From contig NC_081145.1 in the NCBI RefSeq assembly GCF_958295425.1, forward strand, positions 21,932,465 through 21,996,464: 64,000 bases of DNA, written 5' to 3'. The DNA is from Solea solea (lineage: Eukaryota > Chordata > Actinopteri > Pleuronectiformes > Soleidae). The translations under genes and the position numbers were made by a program. A model generated the notes under the pieces. The model was given only the letters and a program-made list of their open reading frames with translations. It ran no database searches and was not told the origin of the DNA. This document shows, one piece after another, positions 13,679 to 25,640 of the stretch. Position 1 is the stretch's first letter; the number at the start of each line of letters is the position of its first letter.

Positions 13679-14159
13679 TGTTACGAAATCTCACAAGGCT
13701 TGGACCCAAATGCACAAGGCCAGAAACAGGAGACGGGGTTTAAAGAGCTTTATTGCCTCCTTTAACAAGAAAACAAAAGGGGAGCTGGAATGGCTCAGAA
13801 AAAAGGCTAAACTCTAAGCTAAACTTGTCTTTTAATAACTGAGAAACAAACAAAACATAAGCTAGACTAACACAACAAAAGATCTCTTACTTGGTCCAAA
13901 ACTTGAAGTGGCACGGACGCTGACTACACACGTAAGGCACACTGGCAACAGAAAATGGGAGAAGGGAGTATATATAGAGAGTGAGGGTAAGGAGCACAAG
14001 GTGAAAACAATCACGGAATCAGAGGAGACACCGAACAAGGCAGACATGTTGTGCACAGGAAGTAGAGAAAACCCCTTAAAAAAATAAACAGGAAGTGACA
14101 CTGAACTAAAACTAACTAACACAACTGACGGTGCCCCCACCCAGGGACAGCTCCTGACA
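13679..14159 (-). repeat. 3' LTR of the gypsy relic
   Basis: The 481-bp LTR starts TGTTACGAAA and ends CTCCTGACA on the plus strand, giving TGT...ACA termini in element orientation. In that orientation there is a CTATATATAC TATA-like box (about 13970) and an AATAAA signal (about 13750), followed by a block containing TGCATTTGGGTCCAAGCC. That 19-nt block also occurs exactly in the LTR-like unit at 28386-28811. Confidence 0.75.
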
Positions 14160-14179
14160 GACCAGGTTGCTGCCAGTTT

Positions 14180-16140
14180 TGTGGTTCGAAGTCCCGGATG
14201 AGATCGTCATCCAGGATGAAACTGGCAGGTACCCATGAGCGCTCTTCTGGACGGTACCCTTCCCAGTTCACCATTGACAACCCCATATTCTTTTCCTGAC
14301 CGCTAGGAGCTTTTTCACTGCGTAAACCGGCTCACCATCAATCATCCTGGGGGACGGACAGGTCTGGATGGGGGAACCAGAGGACTCTCAGTGACCGGCT
14401 TAAGTCTACTGACGTGGAATGTTTCGTGCACTCGGAGAGATCTGGGCAAACGGAGACAGACAGACACAGGATTAATGACTTTTGACACATGAAAAGGACC
14501 AACAAACCGTGGAGCGAGCTTCTTGGAGTCGACATGGAGGGGGAGGTCCTTAGTTAATAGCGACACCCTCTGCCCTGGCCTGTACTCCAGTGCCACCCGT
14601 CGGCGGTGATCAGCCGCTGTTTTCATGCGGGCAGCGCTCCTCAGGAGAATTCGTCGAGTGGCTGCCCACACCTGACGGCATCTCCTCACCAAGGCATGTG
14701 TGGAGGGCACGACCACCTCCTTTTCTGTACCTGGGAACAGATGAGGTTGATAGCCATAGACACACTGAAAAGGAGACAGACCAGTAGTAGTTCCAGGTTC
14801 ATCCTTTCCATCTGTCCATTGGACTGGGGATGGTATCCTGATGTGAGGCTGACTGTGGCGCCCAGCAGGGTGCAGAATTCCTTCAAAACCTGGATGTGAA
14901 CTGGGGTCCCCGGTCCGACACGATATCCCTGGGAATTCCATGAATCCTCACGATCTGGTTCATGACCACGAGGGCTGTCTCTTTGGCCGTGGGCAATTGG
15001 CAGGGCCACGAAGTGAACCATCTTCAAGAACTGGTCTACCACCGTGAGGATGGTGGTGTTCCCACTGGAGGCTGGCAGACCGGTAACAAAGTCCAAGGAG
15101 ATGTCGGACCAGGAACGACTCGGAACTGGAAGTGGCTGTAAAAGTCCCTCCTGGATCCTTGAGGAAGTCTTGTTCCATGCACACACCATGCACTCTACGA
15201 TGTATTCCCTCACGTCCTGGTCCAAGCCAGGCCACCAGAGCCCTTGCCAGATCACAAAGTTGGTCCATCTGGCCCCCGGATGACAGGTACAGTAAGTAGT
15301 GAGGTGTGAGCCCAATGAATGACCTGAGACCGCATGGTTTCAGGGACATACAGCCTATTAGGTGGACAGCCACTAGGTGCCGGGTTCACACCAAGTTCAC
15401 TTTTTACCTGGTTTTCTATAGGCCAAGTCATCGCTCCAACCACACGGTTCAGTGGTAGGATTGGTTCAGGATCCTTGGCCATAGGCTCTGGGTCATGGAG
15501 GTGAGAGAGGGTGTCAGGCTTCCCATTTTTGGACCCAGGTCTGTAAGAGAGAACAAAGTTAAAGCGGTTGAAAAACAAGGCCCACCGGGCTTGCCATGAA
15601 TTGAGTCTTTTTGCTTTACGTATGTATTCCAGATTCTTGTAGTCGGTGCACACCAAAAAAGGAAGCTGAGCCCCCTCCAGCCAATGTCTCCACTCTTCCA
15701 GAGCCACCTTCACTTCCAGGAGCTCCTTGTTTCCCACGTCGTATTTCTGCTCTGCTGAGGTGAGTTTCCTGGACAAGAAAGAACAGGGGTGGAGTCTGTT
15801 GTCCTGAGCCGCCCTCTGGGACAGGACCGCCCCTACCCCCTCATTAGATGCGTCCACCTCTAACACAAATTGGTGTTATTGGTCCGGGACGAGGAGGCCC
15901 AGTGCTGAGGAGAATGACATCTTGAGGCATTGGAATGCCTTCTCTGCCTGTGGGTTCCACACAAACTGAGAACTAGGCGAGGTCAGTGCATGTAAAGGAG
16001 CGGCGACTGAGCTAAAGTTCCTGATAAATTTGTGATAAAAGTTGGCAAATCCCAAAAACAGCTGTACCTTTTTCCAGTTGGTAGGTGTAGGGTGTAGGCC
16101 AGTCCCTCACTGCGCGGACCTTCGCCGGGTTAATTTCCAT
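14180..16140 (-). pseudogene. Broken gypsy pol (RNase H, integrase, chromodomain)
   Basis: From high to low coordinates: an RT-thumb-like stretch (about 16140-15900); an RNase H region (15866-15252) with [16 protein letters not shown], a KELLEVK glutamate and a VCTDYKNL aspartate; an integrase with a CHPGARW/CMVCAW zinc-binding-like part, an SLDFVTGLP first catalytic aspartate and an HPQSNGQMERMN catalytic glutamate (about 15280-14790); then a C-terminal region with RPGQRVSLLTKDLPL and a chromodomain-like tail (about 14340-14180). The open segments 15252-15866, 14686-15315 and 14342-14941 lie in different frames, and an in-frame stop breaks the tail, so no full protein can be made. Confidence 0.85.
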
Positions 16141-16145
16141 CTTCC

Positions 16146-19100
16146 TATTCCTACAATGACCTCATACATGATCAAACTACAGCTACACTACAAGGTAAAG
16201 CCTATGGAGAGGGAGTATATAGATTAATTCATTCCTTGTCAGAAGTAAAGATTTCACCCACTCGAATCTCCAAAAAAGAAATGTCTGAAGGCATTTTGTG
16301 TTTACACACGAAGCCTCGCCACACATGTGGAGTTCAGTCAGTGTACGTCTGAAAACAGCCACAGTGAGCGAAAGTGAAGTGACATGCGCCGCGCAGCAGA
16401 CCACAGTTCAAGATCTGCGGTGACACCCTGGTGTGGTTTAGTGCTGTAACTCAGTGTGTTATGTTAATGTTGTGCTATGAGGACAAACCATGATCTTTTC
16501 TCACCAGATGCCTTCCGTGCCTAAACCTAACCACCCAGAGACCTTATCATGTTGATATGTACTGTATGTCTGTCTGTAGACATGTAAATATGTTTAGTTT
16601 TTGGCAGAGTGGGTTATAAAAGTCTCAGAGCAGCATTATTGAGCGACAAAATCCCCCGATACATGACAAAGGTAACAGCACCAGCATCTGTCTTTACCAG
16701 CAATTACCACCAATTTGGCGCTGTCTATTGTTAACCACTTGACCACCTTATCTTTTCAGTCTTGCCTGTTTTGGAGTTGGGTTAGGTTTCCAAATTCCTG
16801 AGACAGCGATATGTTGAGGAACAGCAAAGTTACATCACAATGTGTCATTATCACCAGGCAACAATTAGCAAAGTGAGGGGAGAGTGACTGAGGTCATCTT
16901 CCGCATTGCGAGTGGAATTTGACAGTAATGGATATTCGCCTCAGGCATCAGGAGATCAAAGAGCTAACTGAAATGCAACGTAAAACTCCCACAGTGCCTC
17001 TTACCTGTGTTTGGCATTAGAATGAAAAAGGCTGCCTTTGCCTTGAGGTTGGATTAATTAAACATTTTTCCATAAACATGTTTTGTTGAAGGGGGAGAAA
17101 AAAAAAGTAAGTCATCAAATTCTGTGTGCTGTGATGTAAAGTTGCCGATTTGATTTCCTCCATGGACGTTGGTGGAGGCAGTGAGTGGTTTATAGTGCAA
17201 CACAAACTTCAGTTTTCAGTCTTAAAGTGAGGAAAAAGTGGTAGATTTAAGAGTGTGGATTTAAGCAGGTGTACATCTTCCCAGGTTAATGCCCCAGGCC
17301 TGCAGTAAACTGAGTGGTTCCTTTCTAGAAATGTTTTCACGCGAGCTGAAATTTTTTACTGTTTTTTTTACAGTTTTCCCTCGAGCAGGGAGCTCCAGAG
17401 TGTCGGGGGTTTCTTCAAATGCCCTCAAACTTAAACATTCTGCTGTGATATTGTACTTATTTTTATTTATTATTATTTTTTTTTTAATCCTCCAATTAGG
17501 CACTGAAAGATGAAACAAGATGAGCCATTCATGCCAGATTGTAGTTTTATATAATGCTGCTTTTGTTGTGTCTTCTGAGCTACATAACACATTTCGGGAT
17601 TAAAGGAGTGGATTTTGTGCTTCTACATTTTATCTGGGATTAAGATAAATATCTGCCCAGCAGATTACATGCCACCTAGAGTACACACACTCATGCTGAC
17701 TAATAAAAAGAATCTGACCCAAATTGTCATTCCAGGAAGGAAGTGAGGAAAAATAATGGCTTGATTCATAAAGTTGTAATACTTGTGATCATGAAATCAT
17801 GAGAATCTCATTTGAAGTTTAATTTTATCTTCATAGTCACAGTTCAAAATTTTGAAAAGAAAAAAAAAATCACCCGTAAAAATCCAGAGACACAGTGGTT
17901 ACTTTTATATTCGGAGATGTGGACGGGATTCTTTAATTTGCATTCAAATTTCAAAAAAACTATTTGACACATTTGTTTGACACATCATTAAACGTTACGC
18001 TTCTAAATATTACTTCTCCGACAGATAATAAATGCATTGAAATCCAAAAAGAATTTGTATGATCATAGGTTGAACTTTTTCATTACAGTTTTTGGAGATG
18101 ATGACTTTTCAGAGAAGATCTTGATGTTTTATAGTTGCCATTTACCAAGGTGATTTATTAGTAAAAGTGTGTTTCAATGCAAAATCCCATAACATATAGA
18201 TCAGTCTGGTGACCTCATGCATACAGCACAACCACATCCAGAAATGTGGGCCAGGCTTAAGGGCCTGACATCATTGGCTTTGACTGAATGGGAGCATATC
18301 TCTGCAGCCTGCTTCCAAGCTGTTGATATGTGTCTGACTCTATAAATCTATAAGGAAAACATTTCGAGAAATTCAAAAAAGACACGGTCCAAATCTGAGC
18401 ACCAGCGGCCTTAAATCAGGGAGTTGAAAACCAACTAATTGCTGAGACCTGCGCAGAGGACTTCCTCCACATTGTCAATGAGTGGAATGTAAGTGGAAAA
18501 CTAACCCCCCCAGGCACCGATAGTGCCCGTACTATGCTGGCAGCTGCCCAGCGACTTCCAGTTGCACACTTCCCCTGCGTGCTTTTGTGAGATTAATTGT
18601 TTTTTTATTTTTTTTTTAATAGTTATTATTGAATAGTTGAATAATTATTTGAAGACCAAAACATATCCGAATTACAACATTTGAGTACTTGAATTAATGT
18701 GTCTGGATGGCCCCGTTTCCTTAGCATCTGCCTTTAAACCAAACTATTTGCAGTGTCAGTATCAAAATGTCATGCACATTTAATTCTGCGGTTGCCATAC
18801 TGTTCAATTACAATTACAGTCTTGGCAGTTTCTTCTGTGCAGTCACAGCTTGTTTTTAATTTAATGTGAACATCAGCGAGTGTCAAATGTGTTTACCTTT
18901 TATCGTCAAGGGCCTCAGAACATTGTGACTGACACTAAAAGACCCTTTTTCTCTCGTCCAAACATCTCTCCCATGATGGAGACTCCTCACTGTGCCAGCA
19001 TCGTAACTCACCCTCCTGCACGCAGCGCACAATTTCTGTCATGTGAAATTGCTTTCATGGATGTTTTGTCAAAGCTTTTAAGTCAGTTGAGGAGCCTTGT

Positions 19101-20400
19101 GTTCCTGGAAATAAACGTTGTCAAAGTGATTGAATTAAAGGTCCAGCTGATGAGTGACAAAACAACATGCCTTCCAAATGACTTCAATCAAATGATTGTC
19201 TGCTGATGTTGTAATGTCTTGGACTGGCTCAGATCCTGCAGGTCCTTGTAGATGAAAGGAGCAGAATGAATCTGTGAAGAATGTCACCGATTTTGCACTT
19301 TCACTTTCATATACCATGTACGAAAATGCATAATAATGAGGTGAGTGAAAGCAGTTATCACTTCATGTGGTGTTTGGCAACAAACTTTGCCCCAGACAAA
19401 ATCTTAGATATGGTCAGTGGTGGAGTATTCAGTATACTGAGGTGAGACTTTACAGTTAATAAATGCTGTAGTCTTAATCTACCTTAATTACATATAGTCC
19501 TGTCCTTACACTAACCAACATTCACACATTTTTGAATACTTTTATTTTGATAAATGTTGTAGATTTTGTTAAATATACTTATGTGATGAGCCCAAGTAAA
19601 TGAATAGAATTTGCATTTTGCATCTTAGCCTTTTACACAGACGTAGTCAGTACTTTTAATACTTACTTCATTGGGTTTAGTGCACACATATGTGAACATG
19701 ATATGATTATTTAATGACTTATTTATTCATAAAATATGTGACAAATGCGACAGAAGAGACAGGACATGGAAATGATGATATGATGCAGGGTAGGGTATGT
19801 TTTGGTGAGATACAATATTGTTATATAATGGTAAAATATGTTGTATTATATATTCCATGTCATTATAATAGTATTCTTCATAACAGCACTGTTATAAAAA
19901 TCAATCAATAAATGAATTAATCATCATTTAAATACCAATTTCCATACAAATAAAGCAACAATCTAATTGTAATAATAATAATAATGAGTGTACAATAATG
20001 AGGTGCAAGGGCATTGAGGACCTCCACAGAGACTAAGAAGAGCTACTGTCAGGGACAGAGACAGGCAGGGCACATTCTCCTGGACCTAAGTCACTGTCCA
20101 GCCCCACAGTAAGAGAAAGAAGTGGTCATGCTTTAACTTCCCCTTCCAATTACCTCCCTGTGTGCTGTGAGAAAAGCTATATTTAGCCACGTGGTCACCG
20201 ATACACCCTTAAAAAAAAAGAAAAGAAGAGAGAATAGGAAAAAATAAAGGAAATCACTGAGAGTCCCAGAGCAGAAAGACAGCGGGGATTTGGGGGCGTG
20301 TACTCTTAACTCCCTGTTGTTAGCAACAATGGCACAGGACACACTATATTTACATATATATATAAATAAAAACATGTTTAGGTTTTCCTTAAGATAACAT
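16146..20400. other. Intergenic DNA, no gene seen
   Basis: No domain or exon chain is recognisable. The 108-codon plus-strand frame at 18880-19206 has no known motif and no signal or membrane segment, so I do not call it a gene. Several A or T runs and an (AAT)n patch near 19970-19985 are present. Confidence 0.5.
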
Positions 20401-20660
20401 ATGGGTCACACGGCGGACTAGTGGCTAGCGTTGTAGCCAGAAAGGCCAGGGTTCGCGAACCAGTCCAACTGAGGGTCTTTCTGTATGTGCATGTACTTCC
20501 TGTGAGCGTGTGCCTCTCCTCCCACAGGCCAGAACATGCAGAGGTTAACTAGACAGTCTAAATTCGTCTTGCATGTCAGTGGGATTGGCCCCAGTGACCC
20601 TGTGACCCCTGAGGGTGAAGCAGTCGACAATGAATGAATGAATGAATGAATGAATGAAGG
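20401..20660 (+). repeat. tRNA-like SINE copy with (AATG)n tail
   Basis: The head 'CGGCGGACTAGTGGCTAGCG' has the spacing of a pol III A-box (TAGTGGCTAGCG), and GGGTTCGCGAACC is a plausible B-box. A conserved body follows, with CCCACAGGCCAGAACATGCAGAGGTTAA and GGGATTGGCCCCAGTGACCC-type blocks. It ends in about six AATG units (20629-20656). Several other pieces of the same family lie in the window (3744, 10425, 21355, 30375, 33520). Confidence 0.6.
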
Positions 20661-21354
20661 AAATATTTAATTAAACATTTAGACATTTTGTCAAAAATCC
20701 TGAACATGTCACTTTGATGACTTTCTCCATTAGAACAAGACGTTTTGCTGAAATGAGATGACAAAGACCATCACTTGACAACTTCCTGCTATTAGACGGA
20801 CTTATAGTCATTTGCAACATACTGAGTCCAGTGACTCCCTTGATAATGTGATTATGACAAACCCAGACATACTGTATAATGTAAGGCGTGTATGTATTAC
20901 ATTTAGAATGATCTAGATATGGAATATAGCTCTGGGTCAAGTAATCAACTCTTCTAGTCTGTGGTAAAGAACTCTTTAAATGACCTTTCGAGTTTCCTCC
21001 GTCACTCCTCCTTCCTCCATCTCATGTGCATCACATACCAACCTCCATTCAACAACTTCATCACTTTGCCTCGGGAAATGAAATCAATCTCCACCCTAAC
21101 TGAATCAAACGAGTGCTCCTCTTCCTTCGATGAGCAGAGATGAACGTTGATATTGTTGGGATGGGATGGGAATCAATCAGCTCAATCGATAACTGGCCGC
21201 GGTAAAGAGATTCTAATTTGCTCTCTCTCTTCTTGCTGGAGACTGATTGGCTGTGTGTTGAAGGAGTTGCGATATAGATAAAGGATGTTTTTGTTATACT
21301 CTGACCAAGCAATTTTTTTAAATCTAATCCTTATTCAACCTGGAATAGAATCCA

Positions 21355-21425
21355 TCCATACAGTTTCTACCATCTTTATCTGCCACATGAGGGTCGTGGG
21401 GGGAGCTGTAGGTAATACGAGCTGC
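21355..21425 (-). repeat. Short fragment of the same SINE-like family
   Basis: The block 'TCTACCATCTTTATCTGCC' followed by 'GAGGGTCGTGGGGGGAGCTG' matches the reverse complement of the 3' part of the family at 20401-20660. Confidence 0.4.
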
Positions 21426-24400
21426 CTTTTACTCTTTTACCAGAGTGTCCTGGCCAAGAAAGTGTGAAGAAAGAAATCTAATACTATAAATAAAACGTAC
21501 AGGACACAGTATAAAACTGCCTTCAAGTCATTTAAAACACTTTGAAAACGTCCAAGGAGACCAGATTCTTCAGTTACAGACAATTGGTTCCCTTGACCTG
21601 GAACAATGTACATTGTCCCACTGTACGAGCCTCATATTTAAACACCGATTTCCCCTCTTCAGTATGGACCTTTGTCCTGGGACCAAAGACTGTAAAAGCA
21701 GTCTGAGTACGAACAACCTGCATTTTTCATGAGGGTTACAGTGGAATAACCTTTGACTGGTGTGTAGTCTGAAAACACACCCCAGGGAGAGAAGTCTGTG
21801 ATTTGTGTCATGTTTTCTCCTCTGCTTCTCTCTCCTGTTTGACTGTTCAGTAAACAGTAATGGTCTCCGATGGTCGAGGTGGCGTGATGGCATGAGTATC
21901 ACAGACCATTATCAAATTTCCTTCATGGTGGGAATGAAACGTGGGTCTTGCGGCACATCTGGGAGCTGTCAGCAGCGACTGCCGATCATGTGCGGATTAG
22001 GGGCAATTAGCTGTGAATTGCAAAGCTCCCAATGAGTGGTGGCTAAATGCAACTGCAGCTTATACCTATGAGCCACTGCACTAAAGGTCCAGTTTGAAAG
22101 AATCAGTGACATCGAATGGCTGCAACGTGCAACAATTGGAGAACTTCCCTCACCCATATTTTTCCCAAGCATGTAAGGCAGCTACACATTTCAGGAATTC
22201 ATTTTCAACAAACTGAGATCTGTGTTTGAGTAAGCTCCTGCTCTAAGACATCAAACACATGCCCTGGCTGTTTTTTTTTTTTTATTTCTGGGCTGCTGTA
22301 GAAACATGCTGGTGCAAGATGTCAGTCTTAAAGTACGACCTCTGTCTAAAATACATAAAGGCCTATTTCAAGGCCATAAAAACCCAAAGATTTCTATTAT
22401 AAAGTCATCATGCACTACATATTTATGGGAAGTATATTTAATTCCTGCCGACAAATTCTCCTAAATGTTACCCTCTAGACCTTCAATGATAGGCATTGAT
22501 AATAATTAACTTAAATATTATACACTGAAGGGATGATGCAAAGATTATAGTCAAAGAGGGCACATAATTTGAGGAACACGTCATGACCGTATTCAGCACA
22601 AGGACAAAATGTTTCTTTTTTAATACAAAACATCTATGCGGGCAACAGCAGTAATTGCATGTGACTCATGCAGCAGCGAAGCAGCTGGCAGCCATTAGTC
22701 AGCCATTATTCAAGACACCTGTGGATGAAGTGAAGATGGCATCTATAATTCAGCGGTGAGTTACGGCCTGTTGCAGGCAAGTCATTTGATTGGACGAGAG
22801 GCTTTACAGGAATGCTGATATTGGGCATAATCACACTGAGACGTAAAATCAACGCTTTTACGTCTGATTCAGGGGAAAACACATTGCCTTTAATCCTTAT
22901 CTTCTCGAGAGTGTGCGGAACAAATTTGAAGAGCTCTCGAGGGAGGCTTTCAAACGCCACATGTACAAAATCGCCCCAACTTCCTGTTGGGTTTGAGTCA
23001 TGGTTTGTCTTGACTTGATGCACATGTGTACCGATTTTTGTCCATGTACATGAAACATTAACCATGACTGGCACGGGTGCTAAATATTATGGGTTTTCGT
23101 GCATGTTTAGGCCCTAAAAAATCAATTTATTTGGGGGAATAATAATAAAAACTCCCATAGCAACTATTTTTCCTACCTAAAAAAAGGAAACAATAAAGAG
23201 CAGTTGCTGTATTACCGGTTATCAGGGTAATCTACGTGTAGATACAAGCTTTTTAATTACAGGTGTAAAGAATTGGACAGGACTTTAAAAATGTAATTAA
23301 ATTGTGAAAAGTAAATCCTGCTGCCAACTCATGCAGATTATTTGCTGCCATTGTTTATGGAAGCCACAGATACATGTGTGGTCATGTTTCTGAACCAAAA
23401 TGCCTGTGTTTATTTTGCATGTCTACAAACAAGCATATCAGACTAATATTGTTGAAACTGCTCGTGGCATTTGGCAGAAATACAGGACTGAAGGTGTTTG
23501 TGAATGTGGTTTGATTTGAGAGACCTGTGGTTTAAGTGGGTTTAAGCACCAAAAGAAAGAATAAAAAAACAATTTCCTCAGAGCATTCTCTCCATGAAAA
23601 GTGTTAAAACACATCATGATGCCACATTTTGGTCTAAACCTGGTGTAGAACTGTGATTTGCTGCTTTGTCACCATAAAACTCACGTGACCCGTCAGTTTT
23701 ATTCAAACACTTCTTTTGGTCATGATCGTGCAAATCAAAAGCACACACACAATAAAAACATTTATGGCCAGCTCTCTTTATTTACCCGACAAGCGTGCAT
23801 GTGAGTGTTAAAATGAATGTGAATTTTCCTCATCAGAGCAGAACATAAAATCAAACAAAACCAGATTTTTATCTTAATTAATTTGGGTTGTCTCACCACT
23901 CCATGAATTTATAAAATGTTTTCCCAGCTCTGGGTGAGTTGCTCTTGCATTTGACATTTCCTTTGCACTACAAGATGCTTTGGCAAAATGGTACCAAAAA
24001 AAAAAGGACAGCATGTGACTGCGGTCCATATTTGACAAAAGCACATTTCTTCAGCAAAACTTTAACGATACTGTATGTGAAGCGTGTGAAATGCTTTTTT
24101 GTGTGCATGGTGTCAATAAATGAACTCTTTGTATGTTCCACAAATGAGTCTATTATATTTTTCAAACTGCTACAGTGTATAAACACCATGCAAAAATTAC
24201 ATGGTGATAGCGGTGGATATACCAAAGTTAACACAAGGATAGTTATTCTTAAAAAACAATGTTTTGACGTAAAGGATGACAGTGCAGAGTAATAAGGGGG
24301 ACTTTGCAAAGAAAGAAGAGAGTCTTTCATTTCCAAGTGAAGCGAGAACACATTTGAGTCTGTTGCTACATTGGCGTTGTTTTTAATGGCGACATAGAGA

Positions 24401-24639
24401 CGTGTCATGCTCTCAGCTCTGTTGCAGTTGCGGGTCAGGAGATAGATTGGCCTGTTTTACGACTGGAGGGTTGGTGGAGGCACGAAATGGGATTGCACGA
24501 GGTGATGGTGATGTGCCAGCTAACCGTCCTGAGACCGTCAAGAGGCTCACCCTCTCTCTGAAAACATGGCTGCCAGCAGGGCACACAAGTACAAAAGATG
24601 TTGAGCAATAAACAAAGTCCCCGCTCATGCCTTTAAAGG

Positions 24640-25640
24640 TGACATCGAATGCTTGTATCACACATATATGTTAGTTATGGAGGTCTACTTACACATATTA
24701 ACTTGTTTTCATGGTTAAAAACCTCCTAATCGCTGCAAACGAGCCGATCAAAATATCTCCTCACTGATTCAGACCAAAACCACACCCCCAGAACGTGGAC
24801 TGTGTTGTGATTGGCCAGCCAACGAGAGCTTTCCCACTGTCCTGTGATTGGCCAGGTACCTGGAAGTGACGTAATTGGTAGGCCAGCTCTCAGATACACA
24901 GCTCCCCCTCTGGCATGGTGGATGCTCTGCATCTCAGCAGCTACAACGAGAGTAGTTCTTCTTCTTCTGCGGTTGAATGTACTCAATACAATATGTTTTA
25001 CTCACGATTCACAGTTGGCCACAAGTCTGCACCACTCGGCACTAGTTGGGGACAGTCAGCACTGGCTTGTTGGCACAGAAATCTGTTATCTGTTGTGTGT
25101 GAGGGGTAAAGGCTCCAATCGACCTCAGTCGCAGTCAACCGTTTGAATTTTCGGAGCCAACTCTGGACACAATCAGGTAGTGTTTGCTGCAAGCACATGT
25201 TGCAGTTCCAAGTTTTTCCGTTGTCGTTTCTGTCGGCCGAGAGGGGCAAACGCAAATGTTTTGAACCTTGCTGGCATTTTTGGACTTGCCGGTGTTTTGG
25301 GACTTGCCGGTGTTTTGGGACTTGCTGGCGTCTTGGGACTTGCTGGTATTTTTGGACTTGCCGGTGTTTTGGGACTTGCCGGTGTTTTGGGAATCCGCAG
25401 CGTTTGTGAATATGCAGCTCGTTTCTCCTCCTGCATGTGTTTTGGGTCGCTGCAGTGCGTTTGCCCCTGTCGAGCCCTGCAACAACAAAATCACTGCAAA
25501 CCAGAAGCACCACCAAACAATCTAACAAATCAATTGTTATAACAGTGTAGCTAAACTCCGTGGCATTCCACAATCGTCTCACTACAACAGAATATCGGTG
25601 CATTGCTCTCACATGTGGACGATCTCACTGGAATCGGTTG
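24640..25640. repeat. Unclassified repeat-like element with internal minisatellite
   Basis: The segment starts near TTTAAAGGTGACATCGAATG, a start I associate with dispersed fish elements. It contains two nearly identical CCAAT-type blocks (GTGATTGGCCAG at about 24807 and 24844) and an 18-bp minisatellite. I cannot find clear terminal repeats on the right side, so class and borders are uncertain. The ORFs over it (up to 204 codons, minus strand) are open mainly because the 18-bp unit lacks stops in several frames. Confidence 0.35.
25267..25392. repeat. 18-bp minisatellite, seven units
   Basis: Seven consecutive 18-bp units of the type CTTGCCGGTGTTTTGGGA fill exactly 126 bp. Units differ at a few sites (CTGGCATTTTTGGA, CTGGCGTCTTGGGA, CTGGTATTTTTGGA). 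Because 18 is a multiple of three, each frame repeats a hexapeptide: GLAGVL-type and DLPVFW-type on the plus strand, PKTPAS-type and QNTGKS-type on the minus strand. Confidence 0.95.

Larger units (their letters stand above)
13679..16145 (-). mobile_element. 5'-truncated Ty3/gypsy LTR retrotransposon
   Basis: On the minus strand, from about 16140 downwards, this carries the end of the reverse transcriptase, the RNase H region, an integrase and a C-terminal chromodomain-like segment, followed by a single LTR (13679-14159). The domain order RT-RNase H-integrase-chromodomain identifies the Ty3/gypsy chromovirus group. Gag, protease, most of the RT and the 5' LTR are absent. Several frameshifts and stops interrupt the coding region. 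It is an inactive relic. Confidence 0.85.

Noticed and set aside
14342..15866. Three long minus-strand ORFs as possible host genes
   Set aside because: They encode RNase H, integrase and chromodomain-like parts of a Ty3/gypsy element, in different frames next to an LTR.
18880..19206. 108-codon ORF in the gene-poor region
   Set aside because: No recognisable domain, signal peptide, or flanking splice structure. The length is expected by chance.
25267..25392. CRISPR-like array
   Set aside because: The units are contiguous 18-bp repeats with no spacers, in animal DNA: a minisatellite.
24998..25612. 204-codon minus-strand ORF with PKTPAS/QNTGKS-type repeats as a novel repeat protein
   Set aside because: All frames over the 18-bp minisatellite stay open by arithmetic. 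No splice or start evidence supports coding.
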